From Methanosarcina acetivorans C2A (GTDB lineage: Archaea > Halobacteriota > Methanosarcinia > Methanosarcinales > Methanosarcinaceae), in the NCBI RefSeq assembly GCF_000007345.1, contig NC_003552.1, positions 5,022,001-5,086,000 of the forward strand: a stretch of 64,000 nucleotides of DNA, given 5' to 3'. How positions within the stretch are numbered: position 1 is the first letter of the stretch; the number at the start of each line of letters is the position of its first letter. Of the stretch, positions 27,499 to 36,006 are shown piece by piece. The notes under the pieces were generated by a model. That model worked only from the letters and a program-made list of their open reading frames with translations, had not been told where the DNA came from and did not search any database. A program made the position numbers and the translations under genes.

Positions 27499-28743
27499 AT
27501 GCTGAAAACGGAGGAATGGCTATTGATACGAGATTTGTATTCACAAGGCTTCAGCATCAGTGAGATCTCTAGAAGAACAGGTTATGCTAGGGAAACTGTG
27601 AGGAAATATCTTAAAAAGAAAACTGCCCCAGAACCTCAGAAACGTCCGCCAAAACCGAGTAAACTTGATCCTTTCAAACCTTACATACAAGAAAAACTCA
27701 AAGAAGGTCCTTATACTGCTGTTCGCCTTTATAGGGAAATCAAAGAAATGGGTTTTGATGGAGGAAAAACCATAGTCAAGGACTTCGTAAGAGAAGTCCG
27801 ACCTAAACAGGGAGTCCCTGCTGTACTCCGCTATGAAACAAAACCAGGTGTACAGGCTCAGGTTGACTGGGCAGAGATGGGAACAGTTGAGGTTGATGGA
27901 AAGGTAAAGAAACTCTTTTGCTTCAACATGATTCTTGGATATTCCAGAATGAGATATGTTGAATTTACACTGAGCATAGACACTCCCACTCTTATTCAGT
28001 GTCATCTGAACGCTTTTGAGTACTTTGGAGGATTTACACAGGAGATCCTCTATGATAACATGAAACAGGTTGTTATCAAAAGAGCCTTAAAATCATCAGA
28101 TTCCGAATGGAACCCACAGTTTGAGGAGTTCTTCAAATGCTTTGGTTTTATTCCACGGTTATGCAGGCCTTACAGGCCTCAGACAAAAGGGAAAATTGAA
28201 AATACAGTCGGTTTCGTCAAGAGGGATTTCTTCCTTGGAAGAAGGTTTACCTCTCTCGAAGACCTGAACGCCCAAGTTCACAGATGGTTGGAAAGGGTAA
28301 ATTCAACTGTCCACGGAACAACCTATCAAATCCCTCTTGAACGCTTTAAGGAGGAGAAACTGAGCCCTCTGGATCAGGTTCCTCCTTACAAAGTTGTCCA
28401 TAAGGAGACCAGAAAGGTCTCCAGAGACTGTTATATTTCGTTCCTTGGAAATAAGTATTCTGTTCCTTACAGGTTTGCAGGGAGAACTGCAGAGCTTCAG
28501 ATCCTTGAAGGAATATTCGAGGTCTATGTTGATTATGAGAAAGTCTGTGAACATGAAATCCTTCCTGGAAACTGCAGAGTTTCAAGGAAAAAGGAACATT
28601 TCCAGGGTCTCCTGAGTGAGATTCTTAAAGAGAACTCAAAATGCAAAAAAGATTCACAGATCCCGTTGAAGTTCTCAGATCCCGAAGTTGAAAAAAGGTC
28701 TCTTGATGTCTATGAAATATTTAGTGAAGGTGGTTTTGAATGA
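27499..28743 (+). CDS. istA: IS21 transposase IstA
   Basis: 414 residues: N-terminal helix-turn-helix (RDLYSQGFSISEISRRTG), then the retroviral-integrase-type DDE domain with VDWAEMGTVEVDGK (first Asp), EILYDNMKQVV (second Asp) and KGKIENTVGFVKRDF (Glu). The C-terminal domain includes FLGNKYSVPYRFAG. Acts with IstB. The stop overlaps the istB ATG by 4 bp, the usual translational coupling in this family. Confidence 0.95.
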   Translation: MLKTEEWLLIRDLYSQGFSISEISRRTGYARETVRKYLKKKTAPEPQKRPPKPSKLDPFKPYIQEKLKEGPYTAVRLYREIKEMGFDGGKTIVKDFVREVRPKQGVPAVLRYETKPGVQAQVDWAEMGTVEVDGKVKKLFCFNMILGYSRMRYVEFTLSIDTPTLIQCHLNAFEYFGGFTQEILYDNMKQVVIKRALKSSDSEWNPQFEEFFKCFGFIPRLCRPYRPQTKGKIENTVGFVKRDFFLGRRFTSLEDLNAQVHRWLERVNSTVHGTTYQIPLERFKEEKLSPLDQVPPYKVVHKETRKVSRDCYISFLGNKYSVPYRFAGRTAELQILEGIFEVYVDYEKVCEHEILPGNCRVSRKKEHFQGLLSEILKENSKCKKDSQIPLKFSDPEVEKRSLDVYEIFSEGGFE

Positions 28744-29513
28744 ACAACTTCACCTATGAGAGACTTCACAATAACCTGCAATACCTGAAACTTAATTCTA
28801 TCGAAGAGCTTCTGGATAACTACCTTGAAATTGCTGCAAGGGACAACAAGACAACAATGGAAGTCCTTGATTACTTGTTTGAACAGGAAAAGAAACACAG
28901 AGAAGCTGTTGCAATTGAGAGAAGGATGAAAAGTGCAGTTTTTCCCGTTAAAAAGACTCTTGAGGAATTCGATTTTGAATTTCAGAAATCCATTGATAAA
29001 AAAGCAATCGAAGACCTTGCAACCTTGAGATTTGTTCATAATTCAGAGAATGTCGTTTTCCTTGGTCCTCCCGGAGTTGGAAAGTCTCATCTTGCAATCG
29101 CTCTTGGGATTGAAGTAGCAAAAGCAGGGATTTCGGTTTACTTTACCAATACAGGAAACCTTATCGAGAAGTTGAAAATAGCAAATCGAGAAGGAATGCT
29201 TGAAAAGAAACTAAGGGACTTGATGAAATATAAAGTGCTGATAATTGACGAAATAGGGTATCTCCCATTTGACGAAGAAGGAGCTCACTGCCTATTTCAG
29301 CTGATCTCAAGACGGTATGAAAAGAGTTCAACGATCTTGACATCAAATAAATCATATGGAGAATGGGGAGAGATATTCAAGGACCATGTAATAGCGGCTG
29401 CTGTACTTGATAGGATTCTCCACCATTCAACTACGATTAACATCAAAGGGGAAAGTTACAGGCTGAAAGAAAGGAAGAAACAGGGAATAAAAACAGGAAA
29501 TATATGCCAGTAA
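28740..29513 (+). CDS. istB: IS21 helper ATPase IstB
   Basis: 257 residues of the IstB/DnaC-like AAA+ family: Walker A GPPGVGKSHLAIALG, Walker B VLIIDEIGYLPFDEEG, and sensor region STILTSNKSYGEWG, ending in the family tail HHSTTINIKGESYRLKERKK. It promotes target selection and strand transfer by IstA. Start overlaps the istA stop (ATGA). Confidence 0.95.
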   Translation: MNNFTYERLHNNLQYLKLNSIEELLDNYLEIAARDNKTTMEVLDYLFEQEKKHREAVAIERRMKSAVFPVKKTLEEFDFEFQKSIDKKAIEDLATLRFVHNSENVVFLGPPGVGKSHLAIALGIEVAKAGISVYFTNTGNLIEKLKIANREGMLEKKLRDLMKYKVLIIDEIGYLPFDEEGAHCLFQLISRRYEKSSTILTSNKSYGEWGEIFKDHVIAAAVLDRILHHSTTINIKGESYRLKERKKQGIKTGNICQ

Positions 29514-29640
29514 TTTCTAAAAGTTTATGAAAAATTGAGTAAAATTTATATTAAAAGGTTGGCAAATTCTAAACCGCCCAAAATGGAAAAAAGTTAACCG
29601 CCCTTGACACTGGAAGGAACTCTACCTTGCAGCTGTAGTC

Positions 29641-29664
29641 TTGGATCCGGAGGAAGGCCTTCCA
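29641..29664 (+). repeat. Palindromic repeat family, third copy
   Basis: TTGGATCCGGAGGAAGGCCT (continuing TCCA), same unit as the pair at 24772-24857. It lies 27 bp outside the right IS21 target duplication, so it belongs to the island rather than the IS. Confidence 0.85.
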
Positions 29665-29832
29665 AGGAAGCTTCACTTCCACTTCACTTTCCTTGCCCAC
29701 TTTCCCGGTCTGCAGGCCAGGACCAGGACTTTCCTTCCATTTCCAACGGAGCTTCCATTCCAACGGCACTTAGACTGACAAGACCAGGACTTTCCCGGGA
29801 GCCAAGTCGAGGTCTAGATCCAGAGTACTGAT

Positions 29833-30066
29833 GTGATACAGGAAAACTATGATACTGGTGTGATACAGGAAAGCTGTGATACGTCTGTGATACTTCAAAA
29901 AAATACGGATAGCGAAGACCCGGAGATTCAAAAGGCTCGTGAACTGGTTAATCTTGTTCATGAGATCCGGGACCGTGAAAGAATTAATTTGAAAGAAGCC
30001 TGCAAGCTCGCGGGTTTTTCTGACAAGAAATATTATAACCTGCGTCGCAAGATTCCTGAGCTCTAA
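29833..30066 (+). CDS. Hypothetical small protein with C-terminal helix-turn-helix-like segment
   Basis: 77 codons from GTG 29833. The N-terminal 20 residues are a repeat (DTGVIQESCDTSVI, from the DNA repeat GTGATACAGGAAA) and the C-terminal half (INLKEACKLAGFSDKKYYNLRRKI) resembles a helix-turn-helix. It may be the 3' remnant of a longer regulator, since no ATG or ribosome site is present. Function unknown. Confidence 0.4.
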   Translation: MIQENYDTGVIQESCDTSVILQKNTDSEDPEIQKARELVNLVHEIRDRERINLKEACKLAGFSDKKYYNLRRKIPEL

Positions 30067-30327
30067 TTTCTTTTTCCTTTTTTATTAGACAATGGAAGGT
30101 TTAACGAAATTGTTTTTCAGCCCAACTGTATAAATCCTACAGAATATCCCTTGAATAATGTGTATATAATGAGTACAATTATACAGATCACAAGTGCCTT
30201 TGATTCTTTATCGAGTTGGAGCATACTAAAAAATATGAATTTCTGTATATATATATATTCTTGTGTTCTTACTCTATATATGAATATTACTTACATATAT
30301 ATTATATTATTTCTTTTTAAGGTAATG

Positions 30328-30499
30328 CTAGTACATCGATTCCATATATCCTCAATAAACCATGAATAAAAACAAGTGAACACAAATATTTTCAATTCGT
30401 GTTTATTCTTGTCCGCTTGTGGTTTTCTCATAGAAAAAACATTGACCAGTGCTGATTTCAAAGTCCAATTCTTCCCATAATTTGGAATCGATGTACTAG
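30328..30499. mobile_element. 172-bp MITE with 17-bp terminal inverted repeats
   Basis: CTAGTACATCGATTCCA (30328-30344) is exactly inverted at 30483-30499. The same sequence with two changes occurs at 38266-38284, directly after the IS630-like transposase remnant, so this MITE is probably a non-autonomous derivative of that IS630-like element. No coding capacity. Confidence 0.75.
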
Positions 30500-30869
30500 T
30501 ATATTTTTATTTTTATTCAATTTTAATATTATAGTATCTCTTGCTGTCCTTTTTTTCCTTCAATTTCCTGGTACTGATGCTTCAGGTCCTCGAAGGCCTT
30601 TCTTAGGTTCACGAGTATAACTGTTACTTATGCTGTTTTTATGTGCAGCTGCAAGGAAGAATTTACCCCGGGCTAGGAAGATTTTCCTTCAGATCCAGAC
30701 CTTGAGGTCCTAGTCCTGGATGAATTTATCTCTAAAAATGAGAGTATCTTTCTAAAATTTCAAGAATAGAGCATAGTTCTAAAAACGTTTTTTCAAAAAA
30801 TATTTTCTGATATCTTCAATTTGGTACGATTAGGTAAAATCATGTCAACTGATAACGTTTAATAGGGGT

Positions 30870-30910
30870 GATTAGGGTATGATTAGGGTATGATTAGGTT
30901 TAATCATACC
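30870..30910. repeat. 11-bp direct repeats plus perfect hairpin (iteron-like)
   Basis: GATTAGGGTAT occurs at 30870-30880 and 30881-30891, followed by a partial copy GATTAGGTTTA. GGTATGATT (30887-30895) pairs perfectly with AATCATACC (30902-30910) around a 6-nt loop. It directly precedes the left end of IS copy B. It could be an operator or replication-origin iteron. Confidence 0.7.
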
Positions 30911-30919
30911 TTAATTATA

Positions 30920-32516
30920 GAGACTTTTTATTATTTTCTGGTTTTTCGTTTTCCCTCTATATCGTGCAAAACAATAAAATTTTAATTATATTGATATATT
31001 TTTTCTATTTATGGGAAAAGGAAACATTGCAATAGATAAATCAATGATAAAAACAATAGTTGACGGCAAAATAATAATTCCTTTGCCAAAAGTTTTGGTT
31101 GAAAATCGATACTATCCTATGTTCTCTATATTCTCCCCTACTCAGTGTGATAGTTGTGGAAGTAAATTACATGTTAACTCTCATCACACTCGTTTTATTA
31201 TATCACGTTACGGCACTATATCTCTCAATGTTACATACTGGCTTTGTCCCACTTGTAAGAAACATTATCATGATCAGGTTATTGGTGTTCAGGGTTCTGC
31301 AAATTACAGTTCTGAATATTATGATACACAAATAAATGTCAGATACGATGGACGATGCAGTCTGCACAATTCTCGGCGAATTGGGGAAACATATACAGAA
31401 GGAGTAATAAATGTCTGTGGAAGAGCTCCTTGTCCCACTTCATTGTGGTTATATGAACAGAAACTAGCAAAACTTTCAAAGCAAGAACTTTTGAACCAAG
31501 GAGTTAGCTTTGAAGAAACATTGTATGTTGATGGGAATTGGATCAAGAATGGATGGAAAAAAAAGCTTGAAGAATTTATTGGAACGAAACTCACAAAGAA
31601 AGAATGGAAAAAAATGCGATATAAATCTGTTTACGTTGTTGCTACCAAAGAGAAGGTCATTTTAGATTTTGAAGTAACTGAGAGGTTACCAACAATTGAG
31701 GCTCTGATGCCTCTTTTTATACGAATAAAGAACCGATTTCCTGAAGATAAAATCAAAAAGATTGTTTCTGATGAGGATAAAGCGATCATTGGAGCCGTAA
31801 AAATGGTCTTTCCTGAAGTGACTCATTCTTTTTGTGTGTTTCATCAATTAAAAAACGTTAGTAAGAGGTATTATGAGGAATTCAGTTCTATTGAAGAGAT
31901 TCCAGATAACGATAAGATTACCTACAATGAGATATCTCAATTGATACTGTCTGATACGGTTATCAGTGCTGTTGCGCATATTCAGAAGATACGAGAATTT
32001 AACTCTGATCTTGAACTTTCTGAAGCGTCTCATAAAGCGATTTCTTATGCCGAAGAGATTTTCAGCAAGAATGTGAGCTTCTTGAAAAAAGGTTTTACAC
32101 CTGAGAAAGATAATACAATGGAACAGATATTTTCTTTGATATGTGATATAGTAGACAAAGCGAGGTCATTCAAAACCGATAATGGACTAACTAATTTTTG
32201 TTACAATCTATTTACTTTTTTCAACAAACGGTGTTTCAGCACTGGAAAATGGAAAGGTTTCTCACCTTTAATGAGAGCAAGATTCCAATATGGATAATGC
32301 TAGAATTGGAGAATAATTAGTTCTTAAACTTGATGGCTTATAGCTGTAGCTGTCGGAAATTCCCACAAAAATAGTTCCACAATTTGGAAAATTTTGGTGG
32401 ATGCTTGTGTGAATGAATCAACATTTTTTAATGAGTGAATTGATTTGCTCAAATTGGGATAAAATTTTGTGGTTGTCTTGAGATTGAAGAAAAACCAGAA
32501 AAAATTAAAAAGACTC
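30920..32516 (+). mobile_element. Insertion sequence copy B (1,597 bp), same family as copy A
   Basis: Ends GAGACTTTTTA (30920) and AAAAAGACTC (32516) are the same inverted repeats as in copy A, and the length is identical. The flanks do not match (TAATTATA on the left, AGAGATAT on the right), so no target duplication remains. The right flank is the interior of a third copy, indicating insertion into copy C followed by loss of the sequence on the other side. Confidence 0.9.
31011..32297 (+). CDS. Transposase of IS copy B
   Basis: 428 residues, identical in length and almost in sequence to the copy A transposase; the visible differences are Glu for Gly in KVLVENRYY, Lys for Thr in TPEKDN, and Asp for Asn in SFKTDNG. 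Zinc-binding CxxC pairs and the DDE-type core (LYVDGNW, VSDEDKA) are intact. Confidence 0.9.
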   Translation: MGKGNIAIDKSMIKTIVDGKIIIPLPKVLVENRYYPMFSIFSPTQCDSCGSKLHVNSHHTRFIISRYGTISLNVTYWLCPTCKKHYHDQVIGVQGSANYSSEYYDTQINVRYDGRCSLHNSRRIGETYTEGVINVCGRAPCPTSLWLYEQKLAKLSKQELLNQGVSFEETLYVDGNWIKNGWKKKLEEFIGTKLTKKEWKKMRYKSVYVVATKEKVILDFEVTERLPTIEALMPLFIRIKNRFPEDKIKKIVSDEDKAIIGAVKMVFPEVTHSFCVFHQLKNVSKRYYEEFSSIEEIPDNDKITYNEISQLILSDTVISAVAHIQKIREFNSDLELSEASHKAISYAEEIFSKNVSFLKKGFTPEKDNTMEQIFSLICDIVDKARSFKTDNGLTNFCYNLFTFFNKRCFSTGKWKGFSPLMRARFQYG

Positions 32517-32822
32517 AGAGATATAGTGCCGTAACGTGATATAATAAAACGAGTGTGATGAGAGTTAACATGTAATTTACTTCCACAACTATCACACTGA
32601 GTAGGGGAGAATATAGAGAACATGGGATAGTATCGATTTCCAACCAAAACTTTTGGCAAAGGAATTATTATTTTGCCGTCAACTATCGTTTTTATCATTG
32701 ATTTATCTATTGCAATGTTTCCTTTTCCCATAAATAGAAAAAATATATCAATATAATTAAAATTTTATTGTTTTGCACGATATAGAGGGAAAACGAAAAA
32801 CCAGAAAATAATAAAAAGTCTC
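32517..32822 (-). mobile_element. Insertion sequence copy C, transposase-proximal fragment
   Basis: The 306-bp fragment matches the outer end of copies A and B: terminal inverted repeat (ending AAAAAGTCTC at 32822), leader, and about 71 codons of the transposase from MGKGNIAIDKSM to SRYGTISL, on the minus strand. It is cut off exactly where copy B begins. The transposase frame runs on into copy B sequence and is not functional. Confidence 0.9.
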
Positions 32823-32881
32823 TAAAATTAAGAAAAAAACAAGAAAAAAGAAAAATAGGAAAAAATGAAAAAGAAAATAGT

Positions 32882-34855
32882 TTATTTTCGGTTTTTACAG
32901 GTTCTAAAGGCTTTTACTATATTATCTCTTCCATACATTAATAATTCTGTTCTGTCCTCCGATCTTATGAACATGTCTGCAACGTCTTCAGGAGAGTATG
33001 ATACATTTTTAAATTTTTGATTCTCTGCTAAGTACTTACTGCAAGCTTCTATCAATGAAACATGAATCTCTTCTATCTTCACTTCGTCACTGTTCTTTAT
33101 GTCGTAAATTTCACCATCTCTTATTTCCAGAACTTCCTGTAACCTGGTAAATGGAATCTTTACGCCTTTTACTCTTTGTCCGTTTATTACCGTATATTTT
33201 TTCCAGGACTTATATCTAAGTTCGCCTGTATCTGTTTTCATCATTGTGGGCTCTAAGACATTATTGTTTTTCCAGTCCTGGATTACCCTTTCAAAATTGA
33301 AACCTTTGGATACCAGATAATCATGCAACTTGTCCGGATCATAGTATATGGCATCTTTTGTAATCCAGCCAAAAAGTTCTATAGATCCCCTTGTATAGGT
33401 AAAGATCTCTTCCGGGTCCAGCTCCTTTGAGTATTCAAAGAACTTCTTGTTTCTCAGGTGCCAGGAATAAGTTGTGTCAAGTGCCCTCAAATAATATGGT
33501 ATTGTGCGATCCTCAATTACAACTCTCTGATAGTACTTGTTGCATACCTTATGAGGGTCTTTTGTGGGGATCCCGTTTTTCTCGAAGATTTCTTCCAGGA
33601 TGAAACCGCCTACAGCAAGGGCAACAAAATATGTTTTGGACCGGTCGGCAAATACGGTATTTGACTTATCAAAGAACATAGTCAGGTTTTTATATACCTG
33701 TTTTAATTTGTCCTTTCTTTTAAAAATAGTCTGGACTATTTCATCCAGAAATAACCCGTAATTATTTTCCAGCGTATCCTTTACCGTCTCTATGTAATCC
33801 GAGTCTAGGCGTGGAATTCCTTCGAAGATTTCCAGCACTCTTATTTGTTGTCCTGTGTTAGTGCTGTTGGCTTTTGTTAAAGGCTGTTCTCCTGTTGTCT
33901 GTACCACTGTTTTCCATTTTCCAGTTTTGTCGATTCCTCCTTCCTTATTTCCCCTTCCTTTTCCCTGCTCATTCCCTATCATGTAAATTGCTTCTCGGAA
34001 CTTTTCGTTATTGCTGGTTTCATCAAAATAGATAGGGGTATCGGTGTTGTACTCCAGGGTTTTTTCTATGCCTACTTTGGTGCTGTCTGCATCCTTGATG
34101 AGTTCAAGGGGGTTGCCTACCAGGGAGCTGGCCAGCTGCATGGAGACGGACTTAAGCCCGCTACTCTCATAGTAATTATGGACTATGAAGGATTTCACGC
34201 CAATGAACCGGATAAGCATGGCTGCTACGGTTGCATAGCACTTCAGCCGGATAAGGTCATATTCGAGAAGAGGGGTAAGGTTTTCTATCCATTCTTTTTT
34301 ATTTCCTTTAATTTCATATGCGCTTGCTATCTCTTCGGTAAGAGCAAGGATTTCTTTTCTTCCTTGTGCCATATGCGCATAGGACCCTGTGATAAAAATA
34401 GAGTTTTCTTTTTTCCAGCCGTTTGTCCTAGCAGTGAATTCTGTTGGGATCTGGTAGGCATACCCTAAAAGCTGCTTAAAGTAGTATTTCAGATTTTTCT
34501 GATCAGCATCCACAAACTGAAGACCTAAATTTACCAGCTCTTTCATGCTTGACGTGAGCAGGACTTCAGGAGTTACCCATTTCGAAAACTCCTGGCCTAT
34601 TACGGTCCTGTATTTTATCTGGTACATGTAAGCTTCATCATCCACACATTCACCTATCGAGTGAATGATTATGGGCGTACAGGTTACCATCTCCCAGCCT
34701 TCGACCTCTTGGCCATCCTTCCTGTCGTATTTGTAGTATTTTTCTATGCCGGTTTTTGAGATCCTGAAGGGATGTATATCAAAATCTATAGTGAAATCAT
34801 ATTCTGAAGACTGTTCTTCTCTTGAATAGTATTTTTCTTTTAGTTCTGATTTCAT
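32882..34855 (-). CDS. DUF927-type plasmid/virus replication ATPase
   Basis: 657 residues. The central region matches the DUF927 family, helicase-like ATPases of plasmid and virus replication proteins: HNYYESSGLKSVSMQLASSL (225-244) aligns with the Walker A region and TPIYFDETSNN with Walker B. The P-loop is degenerate (Leu-Lys-Ser where Gly-Lys-Ser is expected), which may weaken ATP binding. Flanking domains are unassigned; no primase motif is seen. It is the last gene of the minus-strand island operon, separated from the others by 169 bp holding an inverted repeat, and is likely its replication or helicase protein. Confidence 0.7.
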   Translation of the reverse strand: MKSELKEKYYSREEQSSEYDFTIDFDIHPFRISKTGIEKYYKYDRKDGQEVEGWEMVTCTPIIIHSIGECVDDEAYMYQIKYRTVIGQEFSKWVTPEVLLTSSMKELVNLGLQFVDADQKNLKYYFKQLLGYAYQIPTEFTARTNGWKKENSIFITGSYAHMAQGRKEILALTEEIASAYEIKGNKKEWIENLTPLLEYDLIRLKCYATVAAMLIRFIGVKSFIVHNYYESSGLKSVSMQLASSLVGNPLELIKDADSTKVGIEKTLEYNTDTPIYFDETSNNEKFREAIYMIGNEQGKGRGNKEGGIDKTGKWKTVVQTTGEQPLTKANSTNTGQQIRVLEIFEGIPRLDSDYIETVKDTLENNYGLFLDEIVQTIFKRKDKLKQVYKNLTMFFDKSNTVFADRSKTYFVALAVGGFILEEIFEKNGIPTKDPHKVCNKYYQRVVIEDRTIPYYLRALDTTYSWHLRNKKFFEYSKELDPEEIFTYTRGSIELFGWITKDAIYYDPDKLHDYLVSKGFNFERVIQDWKNNNVLEPTMMKTDTGELRYKSWKKYTVINGQRVKGVKIPFTRLQEVLEIRDGEIYDIKNSDEVKIEEIHVSLIEACSKYLAENQKFKNVSYSPEDVADMFIRSEDRTELLMYGRDNIVKAFRTCKNRK

Positions 34856-34887
34856 TGGTCATCGGTTAAGGAATTTTCTTGCCTGAA

Positions 34888-34950
34888 GGATATCGATTTT
34901 GCACCAAAAGTCGCCTTAAATTTTGTCCTTTTTACATGAAATCGATACCC
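34888..34950. promoter_or_regulatory. Spaced 12-bp inverted repeat upstream of the DUF927 gene
   Basis: GGATATCGATTT (34888-34899) and AAATCGATACCC (34939-34950) are inverted copies with one mismatch, 39 bp apart, and 33-95 bp upstream of the DUF927 start. It is a candidate operator or replication-protein binding site. Confidence 0.5.
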
Positions 34951-35024
34951 AGTTCCAACTCTCAATGGGATACAGTTTTTGAGAACTGTTACGAAAATGG
35001 AGGCAATTTATCATGATTCCTCAC

Positions 35025-35351
35025 TTAACCGAAGACGCATGGTTCTGATTTTAATGATTCATCCAGGTTTTTCCAGGACTCTTGAGCACAGGCCTCAAGG
35101 ATCTTATTTAGTTCCCAATCTGCGAAATATTTTCCAAGGATTTCAGCTGCTTTCTTGAAGTCTTCCACTTTCCATTTATTCGGTTTTTTCTTCAGTATAT
35201 CTCTGATCTCGGCATGCATGATCAGGATATCTGCTAATTCTTCATTCAGGTCCTTGGGGTCCATTTCCGGGTCAAACGGTATTTTGTGGTATTTGCTGAG
35301 GATCTCATCTCTGAATGTGAGCCCTTTTTCATTGTCGTTTTCTTCTATCAT
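35025..35351 (-). CDS. Hypothetical acidic helical protein (108 aa)
   Basis: 108 residues, predicted mostly helical (DLNEELADILIMHAEIRDIL; FKKAAEILGKYFADWELNKI). No family recognised. It starts directly after the stop of a 27-codon frame, inside the packed minus-strand operon. Confidence 0.55.
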   Translation of the reverse strand: MIEENDNEKGLTFRDEILSKYHKIPFDPEMDPKDLNEELADILIMHAEIRDILKKKPNKWKVEDFKKAAEILGKYFADWELNKILEACAQESWKNLDESLKSEPCVFG

Positions 35352-35435
35352 TTACTCCCCCTCCGTTTTTTTCTTGGGCTCAATCAGGTCAATAAACTCC
35401 CAGATCCGGGCCCGGAGGGTTTCGTAATGATACAT
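35352..35435 (-). CDS. Possible micro-protein (27 aa)
   Basis: A 27-codon frame, MYHYETLRARIWEFIDLI to KKKTEGE, fills the 85-bp gap between two operon genes: its ATG lies one base after the upstream stop and its stop abuts the next ATG. The neat fit supports translation; no function can be given. Confidence 0.4.
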   Translation of the reverse strand: MYHYETLRARIWEFIDLIEPKKKTEGE

Positions 35436-35436
35436 A

Positions 35437-36006
35437 TTAGATCCTCCTGGCAAGTTGCATGAATAGCGTCCTCCAGGAGAGACTTTTAGTCCCGGTAAAT
35501 TGAGGAAGATTTACAGCTGCAGCTGGGGCCTGGATAAATAATAGAGGCTTCCCATTTCGATGAACTATAAAAATATAGTCTCCTGATTTTTCCTTCAATA
35601 ACTCGTGCTGGTGGTCTCTAAACATGAACCTGCCGGATCTGGACCTGCAATTATGGCTGTTGTCGATGACTTCGAACTGACAGCTTTTTATTTCAATATC
35701 AGTATCATCCAGCTTTGCATCTATGTCCCCTCTGGTGAGTTCAAGACCTGGGACCATAATTCCAACAAAGTTTTCAAAATACTCTCCGTTTTTTGAGGCT
35801 ACAAACTGGCTGCTGACCATCAGAAGCCCCCTGGAACATATTGAGGACATTTTTCTGTACAGGTCTGTACAGGTCCTGCAGTCCTGGCTATCCTCATCAT
35901 GAGTGGATTTATGGCAGCCCCAGCAGCCCACACCATGATTTCTAGAGTTACAGGCATAGTTCCGGCAGGTTTTGCAGCATACCCTAAATTCCTTTTGCTG
36001 GTTCAT
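35437..36006 (-). CDS. Cys-rich zinc-cluster protein with putative PD-(D/E)xK nuclease core
   Basis: 189 residues. The N-terminal 57 residues hold at least ten Cys/His (CCKTC, CWGCHKSTH, CRTC), likely binding two zinc ions. After a short linker, EYFENFVG, RGDIDAKL and TDIEIKSCQ give the order Glu75/78, Asp96, Glu105, Lys107 expected for a PD-(D/E)xK nuclease of the resolvase/restriction type; HQHELLKEKSGDYIFIVH follows. The nuclease assignment is a motif-level inference. Its ATG overlaps the stop of the preceding gene by 4 bp. Confidence 0.6.
   Translation of the reverse strand: MNQQKEFRVCCKTCRNYACNSRNHGVGCWGCHKSTHDEDSQDCRTCTDLYRKMSSICSRGLLMVSSQFVASKNGEYFENFVGIMVPGLELTRGDIDAKLDDTDIEIKSCQFEVIDNSHNCRSRSGRFMFRDHQHELLKEKSGDYIFIVHRNGKPLLFIQAPAAAVNLPQFTGTKSLSWRTLFMQLARRI

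Larger units (their letters stand above)
27411..29609 (+). mobile_element. Complete IS21-family insertion sequence with 5-bp target duplication
   Basis: The 2,199-bp element begins TGTCAAGGGCGGTTAA (27411) and ends with its inverted copy at 29609; the CTGGA target duplication is at 27406-27410 and 29610-29614. As in other IS21 members, the left end carries repeated internal sites (CGGTTAAGAATCTTCCAAT and CGGTTTAAAAACTTCCAAT). istA and istB are both intact and overlapping, so the element may be functional. Confidence 0.95.
30067..30919. other. Gene-free AT-rich stretch with MITE and iteron-like repeats
   Basis: 850 bp without a supported gene. Contains the 172-bp MITE at 30328-30499, a GC-richer palindromic patch around 30590-30720 (CTCGAAGGCC, ACCTTGAGGTCC) that resembles the island's palindromic repeat family, and direct repeats plus a perfect hairpin at 30870-30910. 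Confidence 0.5.

Noticed and set aside
32324-32731. 135-codon frame across the IS copy B/C junction
   Set aside because: It is a chimera of the transposase N-terminus of copy C and antisense terminal sequence of copy B, not a real gene.
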